From Vibrio amylolyticus (lineage in GTDB: Bacteria > Pseudomonadota > Gammaproteobacteria > Enterobacterales > Vibrionaceae): 64,000 nt of DNA. The stretch covers positions 62,001-126,000 of the forward strand of contig NZ_JAJHVV010000010.1 of NCBI RefSeq assembly GCF_023145695.1, in the 5' to 3' direction. The notes under the pieces were generated by a model. The model made no database searches and was not told the DNA's origin. It saw only the letters and a list, made by a program, of their open reading frames with translations. A program made the translations under genes and the position numbers. Of the stretch, positions 1 to 9,013 are shown in pieces (the stretch's first letter is position 1; each line of letters opens with the position of its first letter).

Positions 1-774
1 CACGGTGAAAACGCCTTCCACACCTGCAAATCCATGGTCATCTTCACGGTTAGCGAATTTCTTCTGAATGTATACGTAGCCCGCTACCATAACAATTGCC
101 GATACCACGGCAGACCACATCCAAGCTTCGCCGTTGCTTAAGTGTAAACCAATGTGCTTTAGGCCTTTCTTAATCGTTACAAGTGCAACAACCATGGTGG
201 TGATGAACATGTAAACTGGAACAAAGCGCTTAGCGTTGAACAGAGGATTCTCTGTATCAAAGATTAGGCGTTGTGCACTGACAAATATCATATAAGCAAA
301 GAAACCTGAGATAACTGGTGTTATCAGCCAGCTACCCACGATACCTTGTACAGAGCTCCAATCGACCGCTTCAGTACCGACAGACACACACGCAAAACCG
401 ATGATGGCACCGATAATTGAGTGAGTCGTTGATACAGGCCAACCCATATAAGAAGCCAGTAATAGCCAAGTACCTGCCGCTAACAATGCAGACAGCATAC
501 CAAAGACTAAAACGTCAGGTTGGTGAGCAAATAAATCAGTATCGATTACGCCACGTCGAATAGTGTCGGTTACTTCACCACCAGCAAGATATGCACCGGC
601 AAATTCGAAAATCATCGCAATGATGATGGCTTGTTTTACGGTTAGAGCTTTAGAGCCTACTGAGGTGCCCATTGCGTTCGCAACGTCATTTGCACCAATA
701 CCAATAGCCATCAAAAGACCGAAAGCCGCAGCAATAATAATCAGGACAGTGCCGTAGTTAGCAATAATATCCAT
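1..774 (-). CDS. pit: PiT-family inorganic phosphate transporter (N-terminal part, cut by window edge)
   Basis: This is the first 258 codons of an integral inner-membrane phosphate permease; the C-terminal part lies beyond base 1. The frame is open from an ATG at 774 to the window edge. The PiT signature GANDVANAMGTSVGS begins near residue 27 in the first hydrophobic segment, and the typical WPVSTTHSIIGAIIGF stretch follows near residue 113. PiT carriers take up metal-phosphate complexes with protons or sodium. The gene lies 129 bp downstream of a DUF47/PhoU-like gene on the same strand, the usual PiT accessory arrangement. The family call is secure; the exact paralogue name is less so. Confidence 0.93.
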   Translation of the reverse strand, partial: MDIIANYGTVLIIIAAAFGLLMAIGIGANDVANAMGTSVGSKALTVKQAIIIAMIFEFAGAYLAGGEVTDTIRRGVIDTDLFAHQPDVLVFGMLSALLAAGTWLLLASYMGWPVSTTHSIIGAIIGFACVSVGTEAVDWSSVQGIVGSWLITPVISGFFAYMIFVSAQRLIFDTENPLFNAKRFVPVYMFITTMVVALVTIKKGLKHIGLHLSNGEAWMWSAVVSAIVMVAGYVYIQKKFANREDDHGFAGVEGVFTV

Positions 775-903
775 CGTAATACCTAGTTGTTTAATAACAA
801 GCGGAGCAAAATTTAGGCGCGTCAAACCCATCAGCGATAAAAATACTCATCGCCTAACCTGTCGCGTTTATATCGTGCTCTTCGTTATCGGGTTGCTTGT
901 GAT

Positions 904-1584
904 TTAAGAGCGAGAAAGCATTACTTCAAGACGAGCGCCTACACGCTGTGCTTGATCTGCAATACCACCAACCCACTCTAGAATTTTGTATAAGAACATA
1001 ACGTCAATAGGGTTATATTCCGATTCAATTGCCATTAACTGCTGACGAAGTTGAATTTGAATTGCATCAGTATCATCTTCAATCAGATCCAGTTGATGGA
1101 TCATTTCGGCAACAAGTGTGACTTCGCGTCCTTTAAAACCTGTCTCTAGCAACTCATCTAACTCATTAATTACTTTTTGAGCTTGATCAGCAGCATCAAG
1201 ACAACGTTTAACATAAACGATGAAGTTTTCTTGAAGTTGTTCAGGGATAACCAATTGACGACCATAAACTCGGCCTGAAATGTCTTTGGCTAGGTTAGCG
1301 AGTTTGTCTTGTTGAGTTAATAACTCAAGCATGTCGGTACGATCGACAGGCATAAACAAACCGCGAGGAAGTTTGAGGCGAATTTCGCGCTTTAGCACAT
1401 CAGCTTCTTTCTCTAAGTGAGAAATCTGAGCACGAATTTCTGCTGCTTTTTCCCAGTCACCTTTTGAAGAGACTTCAAAAAAGTTCACAAGATGAGAGCA
1501 ACATTCATTAACGCACACTACGTGGCGCTGCAAAGGCTTAATAGGGGACTTTGCAAATAACCCCATTATTGTATTTACTGGCAT
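904..1584 (-). CDS. DUF47/TIGR00153 PhoU-like accessory protein of the phosphate transporter
   Basis: An all-helical, soluble protein of about 226 residues with PhoU-like charged heptads (for example LEKEADVLKREIRLKLP) and the closing segment typical of the TIGR00153/DUF47 family (YNPIDVMFLYKILEWVGGIADQAQRVG). Members are usually encoded next to PiT transporters, as here, and are thought to modulate them; no enzyme activity is established. Two in-frame ATGs compete: 1590 (MAMPVNTIMG) and 1584 (MPVNTIMG). An AGG lies 4 bases before the first and 10 before the second. I chose 1584 because family members commonly begin MPVNTI, but the choice is uncertain. It probably forms an operon with the downstream permease. 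Confidence 0.9.
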   Translation of the reverse strand: MPVNTIMGLFAKSPIKPLQRHVVCVNECCSHLVNFFEVSSKGDWEKAAEIRAQISHLEKEADVLKREIRLKLPRGLFMPVDRTDMLELLTQQDKLANLAKDISGRVYGRQLVIPEQLQENFIVYVKRCLDAADQAQKVINELDELLETGFKGREVTLVAEMIHQLDLIEDDTDAIQIQLRQQLMAIESEYNPIDVMFLYKILEWVGGIADQAQRVGARLEVMLSRS

Positions 1585-1789
1585 GGCCATTCAACCTATT
1601 AAATATAACCTAAAAAGAACATACACCATTTCGTGGTGAAATGTTGAACGATGGCTATAAAGGCGCGCATGTTACCCCATTAAATCATTCATGAAAACTG
1701 TTTTAGATCATCAATGAGGTGATATTTCTCTCTTGCCCAGTTAACTAATACGCCATATCCTGTTGCTATCTGCTTTGAAAGGTACAGTT

Positions 1790-3307
1790 ATGGAAACCGA
1801 GATAGAACTGAAGTTTTTTGTTTCACCAGAATTTTCAACGATTTTGCGTGAAAAAGTCACCGAGATGAAAATCCTTCAGCACAGTAGCCGTGAGTTAGGA
1901 AACACCTATTTTGATACACCAGATAACTGGCTGCGTCAGCACGATACTGGTTTACGGATTCGACGTTTCGATGATGTATTTATTCAAACCGTAAAAACAG
2001 CAGGTCGCGTTGTCGCAGGCTTACACCAACGGCCTGAATATAATGCAGAGCATACCTGTAATGACCCTATGCTCTCGCTGCACCCTGAAGATATTTGGCC
2101 ACAAGGCCGTGATACTGAAACACTACAAGCGCAATTAACACCGTTGTTTACCACGAACTTCACACGCGAGCAGTGGCTGATTGGCATGGCTGATGGAAGT
2201 CAAGTTGAAGTCGCCTTTGATCTAGGAGAGGTAGTTTCAGGGGATAAACGTGACCCTATTTGTGAAATTGAGTTTGAACTGAAATCAGGACAAACAGATG
2301 CGCTATTCACCTTGGCTAGACAATTTAGTGAATTTGGTGGAATGCGCTTAGGTAACTTAAGTAAAGCGGCAAAGGGCTATCGTCTTGCTCAAGGACACCA
2401 AGGTGATGAAGTTAAGCCATTATCTTTGGTTGAAACCAATCGACATGATTCTGTCGAGTCTTGTTTTGTCCATTCACTAGAGCATGCGTTGTCTCATTGG
2501 CACTATCATGAGCAAATCTATTCTGAGCGAGAGTCCATTCAAGCGTTGCATGAGATTCGTCACTCGTTGAGCTTCATAAGACAGACTCTCACCATTTATG
2601 GTGGCATTGTACCACGCAGAGCAAGTGCCATATTACGTCAAGAGTTGAAGTGGTTAGAGCAAGAGTTAGGCTGGCTAAAACAATACGACTATCTATCAGA
2701 TTTGCTGGAAGACAAAGGGCACGTCTTAAGAAAGCTTGAAGCGCGCAAATTTTTAGTCAGTGAGCTAAAAGGGGTTCAAGATGCGCTTCCAAACCGTGAT
2801 GAGATACTAACGCTTCTCTCTTCAGCTCGGTACACTGGAATCTTGCTTGATTTGAGCCGTTGGATTTTGACTCGAGGCTGGCAACCATTTTTAGATGATA
2901 AAGCTCGCGAGCAGATGTCTCATTCCATCTCACCCTTCTCCGTTAAACAACTCGACCGAACATGGGCTGAGTTGATGGAGGCGTTCCCACCAGAAACGAT
3001 ACTGAGTAGTGAAGAGTATATAGAACAGCAGTACCGTTTGATGCGAAACCTCTATACAGGCGTCGGCTTCGCTTCCCTTTATGATGTTGAAGAGCGTAAT
3101 AGCTTCCGTCTCCCATGGGCTGATCTCATGCAAGGCATTGATGATCTTCTTATGCTCGATCAACTCAAGCCTTTTGTTGAAAAACTCGAGGGTGACGAAC
3201 AAGATCAGTTGCAGCGTTGGTTAGTTCGTCAAGAAGCCTCTATTCTGCATGCTATGGAGCAGACGCGTATTATCTGTATTGAAGCGGAACCGTATTGGCA
3301 AAAATAG
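1790..3307 (+). CDS. ygiF: Inorganic triphosphatase, CYTH-CHAD (YgiF-like)
   Basis: A cytoplasmic two-domain protein of 505 residues. The N-terminal CYTH domain carries the metal/triphosphate-binding signature ExExK at residues 4-8 (E4, E6, K8), followed by arginine- and lysine-rich tunnel strands. The C-terminal half, from about residue 230, is a histidine-rich helical CHAD domain (ALHEIRHSLSFIRQTL), which in this family binds polyphosphate. E. coli YgiF hydrolyses inorganic triphosphate; the same activity is inferred here. The ATG at 1790 is preferred over an upstream TTG at 1763 because GAAAGG sits 7 bases before it and the ExExK strand must lie at the extreme N-terminus. It is divergent from the phosphate transport genes. 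Confidence 0.9.
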   Translation: METEIELKFFVSPEFSTILREKVTEMKILQHSSRELGNTYFDTPDNWLRQHDTGLRIRRFDDVFIQTVKTAGRVVAGLHQRPEYNAEHTCNDPMLSLHPEDIWPQGRDTETLQAQLTPLFTTNFTREQWLIGMADGSQVEVAFDLGEVVSGDKRDPICEIEFELKSGQTDALFTLARQFSEFGGMRLGNLSKAAKGYRLAQGHQGDEVKPLSLVETNRHDSVESCFVHSLEHALSHWHYHEQIYSERESIQALHEIRHSLSFIRQTLTIYGGIVPRRASAILRQELKWLEQELGWLKQYDYLSDLLEDKGHVLRKLEARKFLVSELKGVQDALPNRDEILTLLSSARYTGILLDLSRWILTRGWQPFLDDKAREQMSHSISPFSVKQLDRTWAELMEAFPPETILSSEEYIEQQYRLMRNLYTGVGFASLYDVEERNSFRLPWADLMQGIDDLLMLDQLKPFVEKLEGDEQDQLQRWLVRQEASILHAMEQTRIICIEAEPYWQK

Positions 3308-3342
3308 TAATGCTTTGATTAGCCAAATGATCGTTTAACGCC

Positions 3343-3377
3343 TTAGCCACTCACTTAAATGCAAAGTGGCTAAACCA
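3343..3377 (+). terminator. Stem-loop terminator after ygiF
   Basis: A perfect 9-bp stem (TTAGCCACT at 3343-3351 with AGTGGCTAA at 3365-3373) lies 35 bp after the ygiF stop. Only a short T run follows (3378-3382), so termination may be moderate. Confidence 0.55.
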
Positions 3378-3394
3378 TTTTTAGGGAAAAGTTA

Positions 3395-3622
3395 TTAGAA
3401 AGGCCGTGGACTATTCTTTACTTCAGTTCTGTAATTAGCCGTAATTTGACAGATAAGGCCTAGGCTGAGTAAGGATAAAACGTACCCTGAAATAATTAGT
3501 ATTGATTGATACGACTCAAGACGCTCTTGGGTAATATTAAAAGCGGGGAGTGTTAAAAGTAGTACCCAGCCAAGGGCATAAAATGAGACATACAGAATTG
3601 CGAATTTCATTGATTTAGACAA
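3395..3622 (-). CDS. Small hypothetical two-helix membrane protein
   Basis: A 75-residue protein that I do not recognise. Two hydrophobic segments (about residues 6-25 and 42-62) are joined by a polar loop, and the tail is basic; this predicts a small inner-membrane hairpin protein. The start is TTG at 3622: AAGAGGG lies 6 bases upstream, and the next in-frame Met is at residue 5. The ATG at 3627 is in another frame. It is convergent with ygiF and downstream of the ion-channel gene on the same strand, 122 bp away, so co-transcription is possible. It is short and without a recognisable domain, so existence is likely but function unknown. Confidence 0.6.
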   Translation of the reverse strand: MSKSMKFAILYVSFYALGWVLLLTLPAFNITQERLESYQSILIISGYVLSLLSLGLICQITANYRTEVKNSPRPF

Positions 3623-3744
3623 AGCATAACCCTCTTATATTCGTGAACATGGAGATAATAAGGAAGTTACAGTCGCAAATGTCAGCCTAATATCGGCTTT
3701 AGTAATAGTATTGTCAGTTACCTTTTGTAACTTAACTTACTCAT

Positions 3745-4536
3745 CTAGGCACTACCGTTTCCCTTCGTAGTATCGCAATGACCTTGTTTTATTATGTTCT
3801 CTTCCATCTTGTTTAGTCGTTGTAATATCTCAGCTTGTTGCTGAACGATCTCATTGAGTAGGCGTTCTTTATTTTCCAACCTTTGAGTTTGCTTTTTGGT
3901 TGGGGAAGTAATCATGGAAGTAATGAGGCCTGAAATCGCACCAAAGATACCGACCCCACAGATAATGAGCGCAGAGCCTAACATTTTTCCATTGGCCGTC
4001 ACGGGGTAGTGATCGCCGTATCCAACGGTAGAAATGGTCACTAGAGCCCACCACAGGGCGTCACCACCATCTTGAATATTTCCTCCTGGATTCTTTCCTT
4101 CAATAAACAGCATCATGCTTGAGCCGACTGTGAGTAAGAAAACCAGTAGTAACAAGATTGAAGCGAGTGTTGTTTCTTTTCGATTTGAAAAAATCTGACT
4201 AAATATGTGTTGCCCAGAGCGGAAAATAAGAATGAGACGAAGTATCGAGAAAATTCGAGCGTATCTAAGCGGCTCGATCATCGGTAAGCTCGCCAGAAAG
4301 TCGATCCAGTGCTTTTTCATATATTGCACTTTGTTTGCGGCTCGGATCAAATCTATCGATAGCTGCAAAATAAAAATGCTACAGATAACAAAGTCGATGC
4401 CGATAAGTACCTGACGTGTTTCAGGATTCAAAGGCATAAACAACAAGCCAGAGATCACAAATAGCGCCATAAAAGACAAGATCAGTGACAATAAGCTCAT
4501 TGGTCTGGTGTCATTTTTGATATCATCTTTATTCAT
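3745..4536 (-). CDS. Voltage-gated-type potassium channel / ion transporter
   Basis: A 263-residue membrane protein with the six-helix plan of the voltage-gated ion channel superfamily. Helices lie near residues 15-35, 43-63, 76-88, 91-106 (S4-like, with R91, R94, R100 and R106), 122-145 and 186-209. The selectivity filter TVGYGD at 170-175 sits in the pore loop between the last two helices and is the classic K+ filter. The C-terminal tail (about 215-250) is charged with heptad character, suggesting a tetramerising coiled coil; no RCK domain is present. The sparse S4 charge leaves true voltage gating unproven. Potassium selectivity is inferred from the filter. Family call firm, specific name unknown. 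Confidence 0.88.
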   Translation of the reverse strand: MNKDDIKNDTRPMSLLSLILSFMALFVISGLLFMPLNPETRQVLIGIDFVICSIFILQLSIDLIRAANKVQYMKKHWIDFLASLPMIEPLRYARIFSILRLILIFRSGQHIFSQIFSNRKETTLASILLLLVFLLTVGSSMMLFIEGKNPGGNIQDGGDALWWALVTISTVGYGDHYPVTANGKMLGSALIICGVGIFGAISGLITSMITSPTKKQTQRLENKERLLNEIVQQQAEILQRLNKMEENIIKQGHCDTTKGNGSA

Positions 4537-4679
4537 ACGAGGCTCGAAATAAATTAGAGGCTAGGGCGTTTGCACTAGCTAAAAACAGTCTACTCAATAT
4601 ACATGACATCCATAAGATGTTGAAAATATAGAGTGAGACATAATGACAAAATTAGAGACAAATTTGCGGAGAACGAACA

Positions 4680-5936
4680 ATGGCTAGGATGGTATTCAAA
4701 CCATGGGAGCGAGTAATCACCAATACTCGTTTAGTTCCAAAGATGATCTTATTGATGGTGATGAGCACCATTTTAATTGTCACAAAGCAGCTTTGGGATG
4801 CAAGTACATTTCATGATGCTCTTTTAGTGGCAACAGACAATGCAGCGGTTGCTCAGCAACATTATGAAGCGTATTTGGTTCAGGTTCTATGGCAAACTAT
4901 TATAATGATCGCGTTCTTCGTTGTGATCTTGCTAGCTGCAGCGCGCGTTATGTTACGTCAAACTCAGTATTTAAGTGACTCAATCAAGCAGATGGCGAAT
5001 AAAGATCTCTCTGTGGAGATCATGATGGATTGTAAAGATGAGTATGGCGATGTGGCTCGTGAACTTGAAATCACGCGTCGCCAACTGCAAGAGATGATAA
5101 AGATGCAGGTTGAGTCCTCTCAAGAGCTATCGACATTAACTGAGGTTATGACGATGAGCATGTCGGAGACGAAAGAGTCAACGCAAGAAGAGTTCAGTGA
5201 AATTGACCAGCTTGCGACCGCAATGAGTGAAATGAGCTCAACGGTTCAAACCGTTGCCGATCATGCACAAAGTGCTTCTTCATTAACAGAGAGCGCATCA
5301 ACTCAAGCGCAAACGGGCCAACGTTTTGTCCAAGACAGCGTGACAAAGATGAGTGTTCTTTCTCAAGATATTAGTGCATCAGCTGGAGCGGTAAACCAAG
5401 TTGAAGAGAGTGTCGATTCTATCGGTAGTGTAGTTGGAACCATTCAGGGTATCTCTGAGCAAACGAATCTACTAGCACTGAATGCTGCGATTGAAGCGGC
5501 GCGTGCGGGTGAGGCGGGTCGTGGTTTTGCTGTGGTTGCGGATGAGGTTCGAAATCTTGCGCAACGCACACAACAAGCAACGGTTGAAATTCAAGAGATG
5601 ATTAGCCAGTTGCAAACGAGTGCAACGTCAGCTGTCGAATTGATGGAAAAAAGCGTGGTTGAGGCTGCTGAAGGCGTTGAGCTTGTCACAAATGCAGGTA
5701 GCGAGCTTGATGGTATCGTTAGCCAAGTCACTCAGATCAACGATATGAACTTCCAAATTGCTACGGCAGCAGGCCAGCAAAGCAGTGTTGCCGGTGAGAT
5801 GGATCAAAACCTAACAAACGTACGTGAGCTTGTTGAAGCATCAGTACTTGTGATTGGTGAATTACTAGAAACCTCTGAAATCATGCAAAATAATGCGGAA
5901 GAGCTCGATAAAAAGATCACATCGTTTAAAGTCTAA
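4680..5936 (+). CDS. Methyl-accepting chemotaxis protein with minimal periplasmic domain
   Basis: A 418-residue chemoreceptor. Two membrane helices (about 19-36 and 73-92) enclose only about 36 periplasmic residues, too small for a Cache or four-helix sensor. A HAMP-like linker follows (about 92-144), then a long helical hairpin whose tip, [21 protein letters not shown], spans about 260-280 and is nearly invariant in MCPs. No C-terminal CheR-binding pentapeptide is present (the protein ends TSFKV). The tip predicts signalling to CheA/CheW. The ligand is unknown; sensing could occur through the membrane segments or HAMP. Start ATG 4680 is preceded by CGGAGAAC. A strong terminator follows, so the gene is probably a single transcription unit. 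Confidence 0.92.
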   Translation: MARMVFKPWERVITNTRLVPKMILLMVMSTILIVTKQLWDASTFHDALLVATDNAAVAQQHYEAYLVQVLWQTIIMIAFFVVILLAAARVMLRQTQYLSDSIKQMANKDLSVEIMMDCKDEYGDVARELEITRRQLQEMIKMQVESSQELSTLTEVMTMSMSETKESTQEEFSEIDQLATAMSEMSSTVQTVADHAQSASSLTESASTQAQTGQRFVQDSVTKMSVLSQDISASAGAVNQVEESVDSIGSVVGTIQGISEQTNLLALNAAIEAARAGEAGRGFAVVADEVRNLAQRTQQATVEIQEMISQLQTSATSAVELMEKSVVEAAEGVELVTNAGSELDGIVSQVTQINDMNFQIATAAGQQSSVAGEMDQNLTNVRELVEASVLVIGELLETSEIMQNNAEELDKKITSFKV

Positions 5937-5953
5937 ATTCACGTTCTAATGAT

Positions 5954-5987
5954 AAAAACGCTCACTTCGCATGGTGGGCGTTTTTTT
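5954..5987 (+). terminator. Rho-independent terminator after the chemoreceptor gene
   Basis: A stem pairs 5955-5965 with 5974-5984 (with one G-U pair), has an 8-base loop and ends in seven T residues at 5981-5987. Its position rules out an upstream start for glnE at 5971, which would lie inside the hairpin. Confidence 0.85.
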
Positions 5988-6069
5988 ATGGCTTAAGTTT
6001 GTTATAACTATGGCTATTCGTTTTAAAATCCTCTCAAGACGTTCTCTAAGTGACGCACAAGGAAGCAGT

Positions 6070-8910
6070 ATGCTATTGCCTGATAAACTTATTCCTATTT
6101 CCGACTCGGTGTTTGAAACCTTGATGGCTAAACCCGCTTTTGAATCGTGGCCTGAAAATCGCACTGATGAACTGAAGTTGATATCAGGTCTGAGCCAGTT
6201 TATCACTGAGGCACTGCAGCGAGATGAGGGTTTGATTGAACAACTGCCAATCATGCTTGAGGATAATTCTCGCTGCGCTGATTACCGCCAACGTTTAAAA
6301 GCACTACTGGATCAGTGCAGTGATGAGGCGGCAGGTCATCGAGTATTACGACAATTTCGAAACAGAGAAATGAGCTATATTGCATGGCGTGACTTTTTAG
6401 CCTCTTGGGAACTTGAGCAAAGCCTCCAGCATTTATCAGAGCTTGCTGAAGCGATGATTTTCGAAACCTACCAGTGGCAGTACAAAATCTGTTGCCAAGA
6501 GTGGGGAACACCTTGTAATAGCGAAGGTACCCCACAGCCGATGCTCATCATTGGTATGGGTAAACTGGGCGGAGGTGAGCTGAATTTCTCTTCTGATATC
6601 GATTTAATCTTTACCTACCCAGAAAACGGTGAAACTCAGGGCGCTAGACGCAGTATTGCCAACGCTCAGTTCTTTACTCGCTTAGGTCAGCGAATCATCA
6701 AAGCTCTCGACCAGCATACCTTTGACGGCTTTTGTTATCGTGTGGATATGCGCCTTCGACCGTTTGGTGAAAGTGGCCCGCTAGTGATGAGTTACGCTGC
6801 GTTAGAAGACTACTATCAAGAACAGGGGCGTGATTGGGAACGTTACGCGATGATCAAAGCGCGAGTGATGGGCAGTGAGATGTATCCGGAATATCAGGAG
6901 CTGCGTAAAATGCTGCGTCCCTTTGTTTTCCGTCGTTATATCGATTTCAGTGCAATTCAATCTTTGCGTCGAATGAAATCAATGATCAGCAGTGAAGTGA
7001 GAAGACGTGGCCTAAGCAATAACATCAAGCTGGGTGCTGGTGGTATTCGTGAAGTTGAGTTTATCGCTCAAGTGTTCCAATTGATTCGTGGTGGACGTGA
7101 GCCAAGCTTACGTGGTCGTGGTCTACTTGAAACCTTACAAGCGATAAAAGAGTTAGCACTGCTTGATGAATTCGAAGTCGATAACTTATCCAACGCTTAT
7201 CTGTTTTTGCGCCGTACTGAAAACTTGATACAGGCGATGGCTGACAAGCAGACACAAACATTACCTGACTCGGAAATTGAGCAGCTTAAGTTAGCGGTCG
7301 CTATGGGCTTTGAAAGCTATGTAGAGCTGACGGCTGAGATCGCGGCACACATGAAAAATGTACACGATATCTTTGAAGAGCTTATCGGTATTGAAGAAGA
7401 TCAATGTGATACTGCCGCGCCACATTTTCATGAACTGTGGGACATGGCAGCCGAGCAAGATGTGATTGAAAATATTCTTGATAGCGATTTGGCACAAACA
7501 CAAGCTGAATCGTTGGCGAAGACAATCTTCCAATACAAACAAGATCTTGCTAAGAAGACGCTTGGTCCCCGTGGTCGTGAAGTGCTCAATCGATTAATGC
7601 CCAAAGTATTCTCAACCTTATTTGCACATAAAGATGCACAATTTGGTTTGTCGCGAGTACTTCACTTACTGCATAAGATCGTTACAAGGACGACTTATTT
7701 GGAGCTCCTTGATGAGCATCCCGCGGCGTTGACTCAATTGATACGTTTGTGTACCGCAAGTCCAATGATCTCAGAGCAACTGGGTCGCTATCCAATCTTG
7801 CTGGATGAGCTTATTGACCCTCAGCACCTATATAACCCCGTTCCACTTGATTCTTATAAAACCGAACTTCGTGACTATCTGGCACGTATTCCTGAAGATG
7901 ATATGGAACAACAGATAGAAGCGCTACGTCAGTTTAAACAGATCTGCATTTTGCGTATTGCGGCGGGTGATATTGCAGGCGTGTTGCCTATCACCAAAGT
8001 GAGTGACCACTTAACCTACTTAGCGGAAGCGATTGTCGAAGCGGTGATCAATCAAGCATGGCAACAGATGGCTGAAAAGTATGGGGTTCCTACTCATGTC
8101 AATGATCGAGGCGGTAAAGGGTTTGCCGTAGTCGGTTATGGCAAGGTTGGAGGATGGGAGCTTGGCTACAACTCTGATCTCGATATTGTCTTTATGCATG
8201 ACTGCCCGGTCAATGTGTACACTGATGGCAAGAAAGAAATTGATGGTAGGCAGTTTTACCTCCGCTTGGCTCAGCGTATTATCCACATTTTCTCAATCCG
8301 TACTGCATCAGGCATTCTCTATGAAGTTGATACGCGTTTACGACCGTCAGGTGCTTCTGGCTTATTGGTGAGCCCAACGGATTCGTTTGATGAGTACCAA
8401 CATAGCGATGCTTGGACATGGGAACATCAAGCTCTGGTCAGAGCCAGAATGATTTATGGTGATACGCCGCTACAGCAAGCATTTGCTAAGACTCGTCAGG
8501 ATATTCTGTGTCTTGAGCGAGAGCAGGAAGCGCTGAAAAAACAGGTCACTGATATGCGTATTAAAATGCGTGACCATCTTGGCGGGAAAAAATCGGGTCG
8601 CTTTATGTTAAAGCAAGATCCTGGTGGTATAACCGATGTAGAGTTTCTAGCGCAATATCTGGTGCTTAACTTTAGCCATGAGAAGCCAAAGTTATCACGT
8701 TGGTCTGACAATATTCGCCTGTTTGAGTCGATGATAGCTCAAGGTGTGATGGATGAAGCTCAAGCGATGGGGCTCATTAAGGCGTATATTGAGATGCGCG
8801 ATCAGATCCATCACCGGAACCTGCTCAACCTTGATGCGGATGTCGCAGAAGATAAATTCATTGATGAACGAGCATTAGTGACGCAAGTTTGGAAGCAGTG
8901 GCTAGAATAA
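6070..8910 (+). CDS. glnE: Bifunctional glutamine synthetase adenylyltransferase / adenylyl-removing enzyme
   Basis: GlnE adjusts glutamine synthetase activity by attaching or removing AMP, under control of PII. Two nucleotidyltransferase domains are visible, each with the G-x-G-K-x-G-G-x-E-L...S-D-x-D signature: GMGKLGGGELNFSSDIDLIF near residue 162 (deadenylylase half) and GYGKVGGWELGYNSDLDIVF near residue 689 (adenylylase half), joined by a helical linker. With the ATG at 6070 the protein has 946 residues, the size of E. coli GlnE. That ATG has AAGGA 6 bases upstream; the ATG at 5971 lies in the preceding terminator, and the one at 6010 lacks a good ribosome site. It is followed by hldE, as in relatives. 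Confidence 0.96.
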   Translation: MLLPDKLIPISDSVFETLMAKPAFESWPENRTDELKLISGLSQFITEALQRDEGLIEQLPIMLEDNSRCADYRQRLKALLDQCSDEAAGHRVLRQFRNREMSYIAWRDFLASWELEQSLQHLSELAEAMIFETYQWQYKICCQEWGTPCNSEGTPQPMLIIGMGKLGGGELNFSSDIDLIFTYPENGETQGARRSIANAQFFTRLGQRIIKALDQHTFDGFCYRVDMRLRPFGESGPLVMSYAALEDYYQEQGRDWERYAMIKARVMGSEMYPEYQELRKMLRPFVFRRYIDFSAIQSLRRMKSMISSEVRRRGLSNNIKLGAGGIREVEFIAQVFQLIRGGREPSLRGRGLLETLQAIKELALLDEFEVDNLSNAYLFLRRTENLIQAMADKQTQTLPDSEIEQLKLAVAMGFESYVELTAEIAAHMKNVHDIFEELIGIEEDQCDTAAPHFHELWDMAAEQDVIENILDSDLAQTQAESLAKTIFQYKQDLAKKTLGPRGREVLNRLMPKVFSTLFAHKDAQFGLSRVLHLLHKIVTRTTYLELLDEHPAALTQLIRLCTASPMISEQLGRYPILLDELIDPQHLYNPVPLDSYKTELRDYLARIPEDDMEQQIEALRQFKQICILRIAAGDIAGVLPITKVSDHLTYLAEAIVEAVINQAWQQMAEKYGVPTHVNDRGGKGFAVVGYGKVGGWELGYNSDLDIVFMHDCPVNVYTDGKKEIDGRQFYLRLAQRIIHIFSIRTASGILYEVDTRLRPSGASGLLVSPTDSFDEYQHSDAWTWEHQALVRARMIYGDTPLQQAFAKTRQDILCLEREQEALKKQVTDMRIKMRDHLGGKKSGRFMLKQDPGGITDVEFLAQYLVLNFSHEKPKLSRWSDNIRLFESMIAQGVMDEAQAMGLIKAYIEMRDQIHHRNLLNLDADVAEDKFIDERALVTQVWKQWLE

Positions 8911-8951
8911 ACAGTGTCAATTAACTGATAGATAGAACAAATATGAGTCGA

Positions 8952-8984
8952 GAGTTTAGTGATAAAAAGCCTTGTGCTAAACTC
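8952..8984 (+). repeat. Inverted repeat in the glnE-hldE gap
   Basis: GAGTTTAG (8952-8959) and CTAAACTC (8977-8984) are perfect complements, 17 bases apart, just upstream of hldE. The right arm contains TGCTAAACT, an extended -10-like motif, so the repeat may overlap an hldE promoter or fold in the leader. Confidence 0.45.
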
Positions 8985-9013
8985 GCCTCAGTTACGAATT
9001 TTGGAGATCCACA

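Noticed and set aside
1591..1789. Possible Pho box upstream of the phosphate transport genes
   Set aside because: No pair of CTGTCAT-like repeats at 11-bp spacing was found on either strand.
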